From a virus, in IMG/VR virus record IMGVR_UViG_3300031963_000971, positions 1 through 22,988 of that record: DNA of 22,988 nt; one strand, 5' to 3'. Made by a program: the position numbers and the translations under genes. Under the pieces are notes generated by a model that saw nothing but the letters and a program-made list of their open reading frames with translations, had not been told where the DNA came from and did no database searches. Positions 1 through 7,676 of the stretch are shown here, in pieces. Positions within the stretch are counted from its first letter, which is position 1, and each line of letters begins with the position of its first letter.

Positions 1-13
1 ACTCTCGTTTGAA

Positions 14-45
14 GTCCTAACTCAATATAAATAGTTGAGTTAGAC
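14..45 (-). terminator. Hairpin beginning at the SbcDC stop codon, loop CTATTTATA
   Basis: A perfect 9-base stem (arms 17-25 and 35-43) encloses a 9-base loop, and three more pairs (14-16 with 43-45, one base bulged) can extend it. On the minus strand the arms read CTAACTCAA and TTGAGTTAG and the loop CTATTTATA. The TAA of the gene lies in the first arm. No U-run follows within the window, so it is not a textbook intrinsic terminator. Its loop is shared with the hairpin after the sigma gene at 21202-21230. The remaining bases to the window edge hold nothing else I can see. Confidence 0.6.
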
Positions 46-3000
46 GTTAATATACGAGAATCCGTCCTCCCGTTTGATTTCAATTACCTTGTCCACCATA
101 TCCCGAGCCGTGTCTAAATGGCTGATAAGGACGATAAAATCAAACTGCGATTTCAGGATACCCATCATCGTACCCATAGAACTGAGGTTTTCTGCGTCCA
201 AAACCCCCAATCCTTCGTCAATAATCATAAAGTTCGGCTTCGGGAGGTTGGACGCGTTCAACAAAGCCACTCGAATGGCGAGACTACTGATGAACCGTTC
301 CATGCCCGATGAGTTCTCCAACGGCCAAATACGTTCGTGGTCGTAGTTCAACTTACCGACGATGTTCTTTCCGTCCACTTCAAGAGAAATAGTAAACTCT
401 ACGATTTGGGTCAAGATATTATTGATTTCTGACTCAATTGCAGGAATGGCGCGGGACATCAACTCATACGGAATACCATCACGACATACCGCTTCCATAT
501 AATACTTGTAGGCTTCATAGGTATCTTCAAGTTCTTCGGCTTCCTTGATTTGATTCATAATATCAGTCTTGGTTGCCTCCAACACCTTGATTTCACCGTG
601 AAGTTCCCGAAGTGCCTTCTCTAACTTATCAACTTCCTTTTTGTTGACCGCAATATCTTTAAGGACGCCCTGAATCCGTCCCTCTATAATGAGATTATGT
701 TTGATACTTTCTTCATTGACCTTATGTAATTCAATATCCTTCTCAATCTGTTCCCGATTGCGGTCGCACTTTTCAATACTGGTAATCAACTTCTGGATTT
801 CCAGTTCTATTCCACTTGCTTTCTTTTGAAATTGTTGAATTTCGTTCTGTAACTTTTCATAGTATGCACACAGGTTAACCTTATCAACCAACGGTTCCAT
901 TTGTTGTTTGATTTCGTTGACCGCATCGTTTTGCTTGGATTGAAGTTCCCACAAGTTAATCAATTCGTGGGTAACTGTCTCCATATCTTCAATAATTGAC
1001 TTGTTGTTTTCTACGCAGACATTACAATCTGGATTATACTTGTAACTTTCCAGTTTAGTCTTGAACTTTTCTTTTTCAGTGACTTTTGAGGTAGTCAACT
1101 TTAATGCACTACCACCCTTGTTAAATAAAGTAGAAAGTCTGTTGTACTCTTCAACCGAGTGACGCAGTTCTGGAAGATTTGCGTCTACTAATTCTTCTGT
1201 CTTTTCTCTAATAATATTTTGTATTGATTGAAGTCTATTTTCTTCTTCCGATTTACGAGTTTTATACATCCCAATCAGATTATTGACATCCACCAATGCT
1301 TCTTGTAACTTATCCATATCCAATTCAATATTAGGAAGTGGACGTTTTTGGTCTTGTTGTTCCTTTAACTTAGCATCAAGAATATCTCGTTCTTCCTTAT
1401 ACTCTTTAATCTTTTCTTCCAAGTTATAATGGTCTACCTTGGTCGTATCCAACTTGGTCTGAGTATCGGACAGCAGTTGACCGAAATCCATCTTCTTGAA
1501 CTTCTTCAAAGCACCAGTGAGTTCCTTACTTTCCTCATTTGCAGAATCAAACAACTTATCAAAGATGTTTAATCCCATAAACTGGATAAGTAAGTCCTTC
1601 CGTTCGGAATGTGACTTGTCAATGAATAACGCGTTTGCCGTCTGACTACTCAACGTGGTCAGTACGAAATCCTCGTAACTACCGACATAGTTACGGATGT
1701 TGGCATTGGTATCACGACGGTCTTCACCATTTAATGAAGTATGGGTACCGTCCGAATGTTCCTTCCAGAACGATACGTCTACCTTGACATCACCCGTCTT
1801 TCTACGAGTACCCATCCGACGAATATAGTAAATCTCTTGGTTGATTTCAAACTTCAGTTCACACTCAAACTGGTCCCGACGATTGTTCATAATATGGTCA
1901 CCACGGAACGCACGTGGCGTCTTATCGTAGAGACAGAAGATAAGCGCATCCATAGACGAACTCTTCCCAGTTGCGTTTTGGGCAAAGATGCCGTGGATAC
2001 CGTGCATATGTTCAAAGTCAATCTCGTTATTCTCACCATACGAGAACATATTGGAGAACGTGAACTTCAACGGACGCCAGTGGATATTCCGTGACTGGTC
2101 GTCGTGACTGACTTGTGCGTTCAACATCGTGTTGACATTGATAATCTTCTTCATCAACTCGTCATCAACGGTTTCGTGATTCCGTTGAATCCAATCTTGA
2201 ATCAGCGTATTTTGCGTATTGACGTTTGTTACGTCTGTGGTAATATGATTGACCTTTCTATCGGTCATCTTATTTTGGTTGAATCGGTTCTTGTTGATAC
2301 TCAAATCAATAATGTTATACCGTTTCCGTAGTGCTGCGGTGGTTTTCTTAATAAGTGACGTATCGGCGTTCCCTGTGAACAACCGAAGTCTGACATTCTT
2401 CGGCATATCCGTTGGAAACGCAATCTTCCCTTCTTCCAGTTCAAGGGTATAATATCCGTATGCGTTTGGTAGTTCATTGAACACATGCGTACAATCGTCC
2501 ACATTCCACGAACACCATCCGTGATTCCGTAGGGTTTCTCCGTGGTTCTGTTGAATAAGTGATGAGGAATAGACGATGACGGGATTACTTTCTTGGAGAA
2601 TCTGATACTTGTGGATGTCACCGAGTAATACGATATCGTATCCCGCAAACGTGTCAACACTTACGTGACGATTGGTAATGACGTACTTGATATCAGTCTG
2701 TGCGCCGTGGACTGGTCCGTGGTATAATGCAATCTTTCGTGCGTTCTTCCGACAGTCTTGGACATCGGGCCATTGTTCACGGTCATCCAAGATAGAAAAC
2801 ACTGCAAAGTCTACATCAGCAACTTCGTAAATGCCAGAATGCTTGAAGTAGTGGAGATTGGGATGATTCAGATTCTTGATAATTGGTGTCAAACTATCCA
2901 ATCGGTTCATATTGGACAGATTGAGGTCGTGGTTACCTGCGATGACGAACGTAGGAGCGATGTCCGCAAGATTACGGAGGAACTCGGACGCAAGTTCCAC

Positions 3001-3204
3001 CATCTCTGGACTCATATCGGTCTTGGCGTGGAGGATGTCACCTGCAACGACAATCACCCCGTCAGTTAAATCTTTCTGACGGAGTTGTTCGTAGAATGTA
3101 TTAAACGCTTCCCGATATTCGTCGTGACGCTTAAACAATCTGATGTGGATATCTGCGGTATGTTCTATTTTTCGTAACTTCTTAAATGGGACTTCAATCT
3201 TCAT
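40..3204 (-). CDS. Fused SbcD-SbcC (Mre11-Rad50; T4 gp47-gp46) recombination nuclease/ATPase
   Basis: 1054 residues in one uninterrupted frame. Residues 1-300 are the Mre11/SbcD phosphoesterase: HTADIH (D18, H20), GDILH (D56), AGNHD (N91, H92), YHGPVHG (H162, H166) and LLGDIHK (D196, H198). A linker (about 300-375) leads to the Rad50/SbcC ATPase: FSNMFSYGENNEIDF, Walker A AQNATGKSS (408-416), coiled coils with a CNVC zinc hook (C727, C730), signature SSGMER (965-970), Walker B MIIDEGLG (993-1000) and H-loop H1029. T4 has separate gp47 and gp46. The complex resects DNA ends for recombination-dependent replication and host DNA breakdown. All catalytic residues of both halves are present. It is ATGA-coupled to primase; a hairpin starts at its stop codon. 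Confidence 0.93.
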   Translation of the reverse strand: MKIEVPFKKLRKIEHTADIHIRLFKRHDEYREAFNTFYEQLRQKDLTDGVIVVAGDILHAKTDMSPEMVELASEFLRNLADIAPTFVIAGNHDLNLSNMNRLDSLTPIIKNLNHPNLHYFKHSGIYEVADVDFAVFSILDDREQWPDVQDCRKNARKIALYHGPVHGAQTDIKYVITNRHVSVDTFAGYDIVLLGDIHKYQILQESNPVIVYSSSLIQQNHGETLRNHGWCSWNVDDCTHVFNELPNAYGYYTLELEEGKIAFPTDMPKNVRLRLFTGNADTSLIKKTTAALRKRYNIIDLSINKNRFNQNKMTDRKVNHITTDVTNVNTQNTLIQDWIQRNHETVDDELMKKIINVNTMLNAQVSHDDQSRNIHWRPLKFTFSNMFSYGENNEIDFEHMHGIHGIFAQNATGKSSSMDALIFCLYDKTPRAFRGDHIMNNRRDQFECELKFEINQEIYYIRRMGTRRKTGDVKVDVSFWKEHSDGTHTSLNGEDRRDTNANIRNYVGSYEDFVLTTLSSQTANALFIDKSHSERKDLLIQFMGLNIFDKLFDSANEESKELTGALKKFKKMDFGQLLSDTQTKLDTTKVDHYNLEEKIKEYKEERDILDAKLKEQQDQKRPLPNIELDMDKLQEALVDVNNLIGMYKTRKSEEENRLQSIQNIIREKTEELVDANLPELRHSVEEYNRLSTLFNKGGSALKLTTSKVTEKEKFKTKLESYKYNPDCNVCVENNKSIIEDMETVTHELINLWELQSKQNDAVNEIKQQMEPLVDKVNLCAYYEKLQNEIQQFQKKASGIELEIQKLITSIEKCDRNREQIEKDIELHKVNEESIKHNLIIEGRIQGVLKDIAVNKKEVDKLEKALRELHGEIKVLEATKTDIMNQIKEAEELEDTYEAYKYYMEAVCRDGIPYELMSRAIPAIESEINNILTQIVEFTISLEVDGKNIVGKLNYDHERIWPLENSSGMERFISSLAIRVALLNASNLPKPNFMIIDEGLGVLDAENLSSMGTMMGILKSQFDFIVLISHLDTARDMVDKVIEIKREDGFSYINV

Positions 3205-4112
3205 ATAAGTTGTAACCTTTCGCTGATATAGCCTTTAAGGGAAGTGGATTCTCCTGTTTCTATACACTTCCACGTTTCATTGAAACCTAACTCCGATGGG
3301 TCTTTCTTGTCAAGATTGACCAACTTCACATGCATACCGTGTGAGGTCAACTGACGTTCCATTTCCATTGCTTCAGTTCGTGCATCATTATCCAGTACAA
3401 CATAGACTTCTTTGACATTGTTCTTGACCATCTGCTTCAACAACTTTTTGGGTATGAATTTACCCAAAATGGGTACGGCGTTCCGACGAATGGCGATAGC
3501 ATCAAACACCCCTTCACAAAGAACCAACGGCATCTTCCAGTTGATTTGATTCTCAAACATCACCACGTTCTTTGAGACTGGTGGATTTTTGTATTTCATT
3601 CCATCTTCATAAAAACTACGGGCGATGAAATAGTTCAACTTGTTGTTCGCATCGTAAGACGGAATGATAATACGATTGGCGTATGGACCTTCTACCGTAT
3701 ATCCCATCTGATACCGAATAATGTCATATCCCGTGATTCCTCTATTCTTCAAGTATCTAATAGCGTGATTATAATGGATACTCTTGGTCGGAATCCATAA
3801 CGGTTTGAATCCCGGCGGGAGATACAAGTCCGTCACTTCATCTGCAGTTTCTACATAATTCCGTACTTGGTCATCGGAAAGGAGTGACCGCAGTTCCTTC
3901 ATCTGCGACGGAGATACATCCAGTCTCTTAAATAGTGTTATTAAAGAACGTCCCTTGGCTCCACAATGCCAACAATGGAACATATTCTTCAATATATTAA
4001 TAGCAAATTTTCTCTTGTGATTATGACAGAAAGGACATTGGAAATAGTGTTCACCATTCCCAAACTGTTTAAAATCACCTAATATTTGCGACAAAAGAGA
4101 GATTAGATTCAT
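3201..4112 (-). CDS. DNA primase, CHC2-type zinc finger plus TOPRIM domain (T4 gp61-like role)
   Basis: 303 residues. The N-terminal zinc finger is CPFC (C26, C29) and CWHC (C47, C50), with KFAINILKNMFHCWHCGAKG typical of DnaG-family fingers. A central region (about 100-180) holds GYTVEGPYANRIIIP and FIARSFYEDGMKYKNPP. The TOPRIM core is VLCEGVFDAIAIR (E200, D204), then VYVVLDNDA (D241, D243) and KKDPSEL (D271). These are the expected metal-binding positions for RNA primer synthesis at the replication fork. Length is near T4 gp61 (342). Starting at the next methionine (44) would remove half the zinc finger, so the 4112 start is kept despite its poor ribosome site. Its stop overlaps the SbcDC start as ATGA. 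No helicase domain is fused. Confidence 0.9.
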   Translation of the reverse strand: MNLISLLSQILGDFKQFGNGEHYFQCPFCHNHKRKFAINILKNMFHCWHCGAKGRSLITLFKRLDVSPSQMKELRSLLSDDQVRNYVETADEVTDLYLPPGFKPLWIPTKSIHYNHAIRYLKNRGITGYDIIRYQMGYTVEGPYANRIIIPSYDANNKLNYFIARSFYEDGMKYKNPPVSKNVVMFENQINWKMPLVLCEGVFDAIAIRRNAVPILGKFIPKKLLKQMVKNNVKEVYVVLDNDARTEAMEMERQLTSHGMHVKLVNLDKKDPSELGFNETWKCIETGESTSLKGYISERLQLI

Positions 4113-4126
4113 AATATAGAATCTAA
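4103..4126 (-). repeat. Perfect inverted repeat enclosing the primase start codon
   Basis: Arms TTAGATTC (minus strand, 4119-4126) and GAATCTAA (4103-4110) are perfect reverse complements around an 8-base loop TATATTAT. The primase ATG (4110-4112) straddles loop and second arm, and the candidate -10 boxes lie within the element. It could be an operator or, in RNA, a hairpin that limits access to the start codon. The eight-base arms exceed what is expected by chance at one chosen site, but AT-rich DNA makes short palindromes common. Confidence 0.5.
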
Positions 4127-4148
4127 CCCCTCTTCGTCAAGTTGTCAA
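4113..4148 (-). promoter_or_regulatory. Overlapping sigma70-like promoter candidates before primase
   Basis: The 46-base gap before the primase gene contains the tandem AACTTGACAACTTGAC on the minus strand, which gives two overlapping pairs of boxes. One is TTGACA (4143-4148), 17 bases, TAGATT (4120-4125); the other is TTGACG (4135-4140), 16 bases, TATATT (4113-4118). A start from the first pair would begin at about the primase ATG and leave no leader. There is no well-placed ribosome site before this gene (AGAGGGG lies 14 bases away). Confidence 0.4.
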
Positions 4149-4158
4149 GTTTTTCTTT

Positions 4159-4509
4159 TTATTCAACGGTCTTTTTATTGACCAATTGGAAGAAGTGTTC
4201 TGCGGGAATAACCGCGTACACTGGTGTATTATTTCTCTTAAAGAAAAGAACGGGAGTCGTTCCGTCTTTCGTATTCCCTTCTGCTTGTTCCAGAGAAGCC
4301 CAGATGTTCATCTTTTCTTGGTTCTTACATTCTGGAGAGTAGGGAAATACCTTACGCGCCGCAGGTGACAACTTGATATCTGTCCCACTGTCACCCATCA
4401 GCGTTGAAACCACATCATCTGGTTCCAACTGTGTGAAGTTTTCTAAAATCATGTCTCGTACTGCATTTTGTAACCGTTTACCTTTATTTTTAGCCGAACG
4501 TGGCTTCAT
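4159..4509 (-). CDS. PD-(D/E)XK nuclease superfamily protein (Holliday-junction-resolvase-like)
   Basis: 116 residues with GAGG six bases before ATG. The N-terminus is basic (KPRSAKNKGKRLQNAVRD, residues 2-19). The nuclease core is MGDSGTDIKLS (38-48, D44 a candidate metal ligand), then PECKNQEKMNIWASLEQAEG (59-78) with E60 and K62 forming the E-x-K of the fold, Q64 next to it and E74-Q75 on the following helix. PVLFFKRN and PVYAVIPAEHFFQL complete the expected strands. The CKNQE---W-ALEQAE pattern is frequent in small phage nucleases, often annotated as resolvase- or endonuclease-like. Probable role: branch removal or repair during replication/packaging. It starts the DNA-processing group with primase and SbcDC. 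Confidence 0.82.
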   Translation of the reverse strand: MKPRSAKNKGKRLQNAVRDMILENFTQLEPDDVVSTLMGDSGTDIKLSPAARKVFPYSPECKNQEKMNIWASLEQAEGNTKDGTTPVLFFKRNNTPVYAVIPAEHFFQLVNKKTVE

Positions 4510-4525
4510 AATAACCTCTTTATTT

Positions 4526-4533
4526 TATTTATA
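4526..4533 (-). promoter_or_regulatory. T4-late-type TATAAATA box before the nuclease gene
   Basis: The minus strand reads TATAAATA at 4526-4533, in the gap between the structural gene and the nuclease, overlapping the structural gene's stop codon. T4 gp55 directs transcription from exactly this box. Transcription would begin about five bases further on, leaving a very short leader with GAGG six bases before ATG 4509. The same 8-mer also occurs inside coding sequence in this AT-rich DNA, so the intergenic position is the main support. Confidence 0.45.
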
Positions 4534-4993
4534 GACTAGTTGGACGTGCGTTTTTTCTACTTCTTGCATCACTAAATTTATTTATATATCCGCCGGTTGA
4601 ACTTGCATCATAATTTGCTGCAGGTATGTAGTTGTGTATGTTGGCAGTGGTGTCTCCTGCTCTTGCTACACGAAATCTTGTAGTATTGTAATACCCGTTT
4701 GGTAATGATGTAGGACCATCATTTTCAAATGCAATTTTCAGTGCCTTATCTTTCCATCTGGATGGCGAATATGAAGTTGGTACTGTGTGGTTTGCACCAC
4801 TACTTTTATTTGCTCCTGCTGCATACTTTTTAAACTCTTCTTGAAATAGGTCTTGGCTAGTTGGTGTTGGACGAGGGCCACCGTCCATGAAGTCTACACC
4901 ATACACATTTCCAGTACCAGATGCTTGGTCACCGATTTTTTTCAGTGTACCGTTTGGTGTTGTGGCAGCTTCATATATTTCTTTCAATCCCAT
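4529..4993 (-). CDS. Small Gly/Pro/Asn-rich protein of the structural block, function unknown
   Basis: 154 residues with GGTGGAG seven bases before ATG. It opens MGLKEIYEAATTPNGTLKKIG, then Gly/Pro/Thr-rich segments and a short helix around residues 48-57 (LFQEEFKKYA). The C-terminal half is low in hydrophobics and rich in Asn, Tyr, Arg and Ser (ARAGDTTANIHNYIP, NKFSDARSRKNARP). There is no membrane segment, cysteine or enzyme motif. It is the last gene of the structural block and precedes the nuclease by 19 bases. A minor virion or neck-associated protein is likely from context only. Confidence 0.72.
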   Translation of the reverse strand: MGLKEIYEAATTPNGTLKKIGDQASGTGNVYGVDFMDGGPRPTPTSQDLFQEEFKKYAAGANKSSGANHTVPTSYSPSRWKDKALKIAFENDGPTSLPNGYYNTTRFRVARAGDTTANIHNYIPAANYDASSTGGYINKFSDARSRKNARPTSL

Positions 4994-5008
4994 GTTAATT
5001 CTCCACCA

Positions 5009-5857
5009 TTAGGTATCAAATTTGATTATAAATGTTTGCGTACTATCAAATGTACGTTGAATTGGGTTTGAAACCTTTGCTACTGCTAATAATTCGTTAC
5101 GTTCATTATATAACCCTATTCCGGTTATATATGGTGCTAAATAAGTTGTATCTTGTGGATACATACTACGTGTTACCATTTGTTGTAACGGTGTTTTTGT
5201 TGACCCGGTATAAGGTGTGTTTTCTACTGTCGGATTATATAAAGAAAAATTAAATTCTGCTGGATTTATTTTAACTTTAATAGAATGTTCATATAATCTT
5301 ACTGATGATGTAAAATTAACTGCTACATTGGTTCCACTAACTATACATATACCGTTTCTAGTTAAACCACCACTCACTATACTTTCTGTGGGTCTGAGTA
5401 GTGCTATTCCTTTATCGTAAAAAATACTACCTATCGTTGAGCCTGTTCCTGATTGGGATATGATTAGATTTCCTTTACCGTCATCATATGACGAGGACGC
5501 CCCGACCGAAATAGACAATGTACCTGGTTTAATTTCTTCTCCGTACACATCTTGTGTAACACTGACAATAAACACTGACCCGCTGGGTTGGTATGAAGAG
5601 GAATTAATTCCATATTGTGTATAAGGTAATGCAGAATAAAACGTTTGCATAACCGAATCATACCATTCATACGTTGAATTTTCAACACGAACATTAAGAC
5701 TACCTGCGTATTCTACGCCATATGTAATTTGTACGTCATTAGAATTACTATTGGACCCAGATATGTACGTGTATCTAAATGATGAATATGCAGGAAATTC
5801 TGTTATGGTATATTCATTTGGTCCTAACGACTTAAATGCCGTAACAAGGTTTGTCAT
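5009..5857 (-). CDS. Virion structural protein, paralogue of 5881-6939
   Basis: 282 residues with GGTGG six bases before ATG. It opens MTNLVTAFKSLGPNEYTITEF, unlike its paralogue, so the N-terminal part differs while the C-terminal half is shared. Shared segments are GSIFYDKGIALLRPTESIVSGG (about 143-164) and the final PYITGIGLYNERNELLAVAKVSNPIQ (about 242-268). It is beta-rich with many Ser/Gly turns, and has no signal peptide, cysteine pattern or enzymatic motif. The shorter length and altered N-terminus suggest it binds a different partner through a common assembly module. It lies 23 bases after its paralogue and 15 bases before the next gene. Confidence 0.74.
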   Translation of the reverse strand: MTNLVTAFKSLGPNEYTITEFPAYSSFRYTYISGSNSNSNDVQITYGVEYAGSLNVRVENSTYEWYDSVMQTFYSALPYTQYGINSSSYQPSGSVFIVSVTQDVYGEEIKPGTLSISVGASSSYDDGKGNLIISQSGTGSTIGSIFYDKGIALLRPTESIVSGGLTRNGICIVSGTNVAVNFTSSVRLYEHSIKVKINPAEFNFSLYNPTVENTPYTGSTKTPLQQMVTRSMYPQDTTYLAPYITGIGLYNERNELLAVAKVSNPIQRTFDSTQTFIIKFDT

Positions 5858-5880
5858 ATATTTCCACCTTTGTTAACGGT

Positions 5881-6939
5881 TTAGTAATCTAGTCGTACGC
5901 GAATCAATGCTTCCTTATCTGTGCTTTTTTGAATTGGTCTACTGAGCTTTGCTACCGCCAACAATTCATTTTCATCATTATACAATCCAATTGTAGTTAT
6001 GTATGTTACTGGCTTTGCTCTAAATGGTTCCAATACTTGCTGTGGATTTGAGCCTGTGTAATATGTTGGATTGTTTGAATAGTTATATTCTGTATTTTTT
6101 ACTCTGACGAAGTAGTTAGTAGATGTGATTGTTTCTGCTGAACGAGCAACGAATGTACTTCCTACCCGCATTGACCCAGAAATAGACCGTACCAAACCTT
6201 CATGTTGATATTGATATGTACTAACTGCTGACCCAGTATAAGGTGCAAACGGTGAATTTGTTCCACTTCTCATATTAGGTGAATCAACAGAACCACTGAA
6301 TCCTACGGAAGAACTTATTGCCGATGGGTTTAATACAATTACTCCGTAGTCAGGGAATACCAATCCGAAGACCGTATTTGATGCTGTATTTGTTACATTT
6401 AATGAGCCTGATTTTACATTATACACATTGTTTGCAACTAAGTTACCTACCACTGCGGTTGTTAATCCACTATCATCAATGAAAGTACTAATACCGTTTG
6501 AACCAGACAATCCCAACTGCCAATTACCTGGGTCTAACGCCTGCTTTAAACGTGAACGTTGAAAATTAATTACATAAATATCATCCGATTCTGCTGTACC
6601 AAATGTAAACTTTTCAACTCCCTTTGCCAACAATATATTTCTATATTGTGCATACACAACTTGTGTTGGCAATGTTGATGTATTTAGTGTAGATAATGGT
6701 GGAGAACCACCGCCGTCAACATGACCATAAGCAACAGAGAATTGAATATCTGATGTGGCTATATTTGACCCGTTATATAAATCGTAATAATATTCGCCGG
6801 AGTTTGCAATCTGTACGCTTGAACTGAATACGGTGGATAAACTTCCCGTATCGTTTGACCACAATCCTGTAGTAACTTCCGTTCCGGTCAGTTCCGATAT
6901 ATCACCATCTTCAAAATCTGTAAATATTTTGTATGCCAT
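5881..6939 (-). CDS. Virion structural protein with shared C-terminal module (paralogue of 5009-5857)
   Basis: 352 residues with AGGA before ATG 6939. Residues about 1-50 open with IFTDFEDGDISELTGTEVTTGLWS, then the protein is beta-rich and Ser/Gly/Thr-rich throughout. VYAQYRNILLAKG (about 94-106) is followed by FTFGTAESDDIYVINFQRSR. The last 40 residues (VTYITTIGLYNDENELLAVAKLSRPIQ) match the end of the next gene (YITGIGLYNERNELLAVAKVSNPIQ), and a middle segment (GLVFPDYGVIVLNPS vs GSIFYDKGIALLRPT) matches too. The pair therefore arose by duplication and divergence. From memory, the YxTxIGLYN-ENELLAVAKLS-PI ending recurs in myovirus structural proteins. Probable decoration or fibre-base protein; exact role unknown. 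Confidence 0.75.
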   Translation of the reverse strand: MAYKIFTDFEDGDISELTGTEVTTGLWSNDTGSLSTVFSSSVQIANSGEYYYDLYNGSNIATSDIQFSVAYGHVDGGGSPPLSTLNTSTLPTQVVYAQYRNILLAKGVEKFTFGTAESDDIYVINFQRSRLKQALDPGNWQLGLSGSNGISTFIDDSGLTTAVVGNLVANNVYNVKSGSLNVTNTASNTVFGLVFPDYGVIVLNPSAISSSVGFSGSVDSPNMRSGTNSPFAPYTGSAVSTYQYQHEGLVRSISGSMRVGSTFVARSAETITSTNYFVRVKNTEYNYSNNPTYYTGSNPQQVLEPFRAKPVTYITTIGLYNDENELLAVAKLSRPIQKSTDKEALIRVRLDY

Positions 6940-6955
6940 AAGTTATTCCTAGAAG

Positions 6956-7612
6956 TTAAGCTACAGTTGATAGTGTAAAATTATATACTGCACCAGTTGC
7001 GCCACCATATACTGTAACAGATGTGGTTCCAGTCTTTTGTTTTGATGTCAACTTGAATACAGTTCCTAACGCAACAATAGAACCTCTGTTATTTACAGGT
7101 ACTACTCCTGCTACAGACTTACCTGCTAATGGAGTAACTATTTCTACTGTTGCTAGACTTGCGTCTGCTAATGTAAGAGTGTAACCGAGTGATTCGGCTG
7201 TTCCCGTACCACCGGTTACGTATGTTGTTACGGGTCTAATTGTCAATTCTTTTTGCTGACCACTTACTGGTGCATAGTATAAAGTTTGTGATGTATACCC
7301 TATTCCTGTAATTTGTGGAATTACCACGGTGCCTTCTGCATCGGTTCCTGATACCGTTACTAGTTTGTATCTCATAATTTGCGTATCATCGGGAGTTGCT
7401 TCTAATACAGGCATATTTTCAATAATAGCCCCATAATAATTAGAACCCAATGGATGCGCAGTATTATAAAGACCGTAATCTACTTCATCGTCAGCTACAG
7501 AAAATTTTGTAATTTCAAAATTACCAGTTCCAGTTCCTTTTGCAAGTAGCTCACGGCCACGGTTAGTTAAAATAGCGTCCACCGTGATTGTGGATTTATC
7601 TAGATATCCCAT
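6956..7612 (-). CDS. Conserved virion structural protein (MGYLD... family), function unknown
   Basis: 218 residues with AGGAG about ten bases before ATG. The N-terminal third has a recognisable set of motifs: MGYLDKSTITVDAILTNRGRELLAKG (1-26), ITKFSVADDEVDYGLYNTAHP (34-54) and GSNYYGAIIENMPVLEA (57-73). From memory, proteins with this start are frequent among structural genes of marine and Bacteroidota-infecting myoviruses, with no assigned role. The C-terminal part is rich in Val, Thr and Gly with strand-forming repeats and looks like a beta domain (about 118-218). It is first in a new group of four structural genes behind the promoter-like gap, and is likely a tail-associated or fibre-attachment protein. 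Confidence 0.75.
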   Translation of the reverse strand: MGYLDKSTITVDAILTNRGRELLAKGTGTGNFEITKFSVADDEVDYGLYNTAHPLGSNYYGAIIENMPVLEATPDDTQIMRYKLVTVSGTDAEGTVVIPQITGIGYTSQTLYYAPVSGQQKELTIRPVTTYVTGGTGTAESLGYTLTLADASLATVEIVTPLAGKSVAGVVPVNNRGSIVALGTVFKLTSKQKTGTTSVTVYGGATGAVYNFTLSTVA

Positions 7613-7648
7613 ATTTGTTAATCTCCTGAGTAAAGTACATCTACTATA

Positions 7649-7676
7649 AGTATAAAGTATTTTAAGTTTACGTCAA
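7649..7676 (-). promoter_or_regulatory. Sigma70-like promoter before the 7612 gene
   Basis: In the 68-base gap (7613-7680) the minus strand reads TTGACG (7671-7676), a 16-base spacer, then TATACT (7649-7654). Both boxes match the bacterial consensus in five and five of six positions. Transcription would start near 7642 and give a leader of about 30 bases, containing AGGAG ten bases before ATG 7612. It is the widest intergenic gap in the window, which supports a regulatory function. It lacks a TATAAATA late box. Confidence 0.5.

Noticed and set aside
2301-2660. A 119-codon minus-strand frame inside the SbcDC gene
   Set aside because: It is out of frame within the Mre11-like part, whose motifs continue uninterrupted through this region, so it is a shadow.
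3201-4112. Primase-helicase fusion
   Set aside because: The protein ends at 303 residues after the TOPRIM motifs and has no Walker A/B helicase segment, so it is a stand-alone primase.
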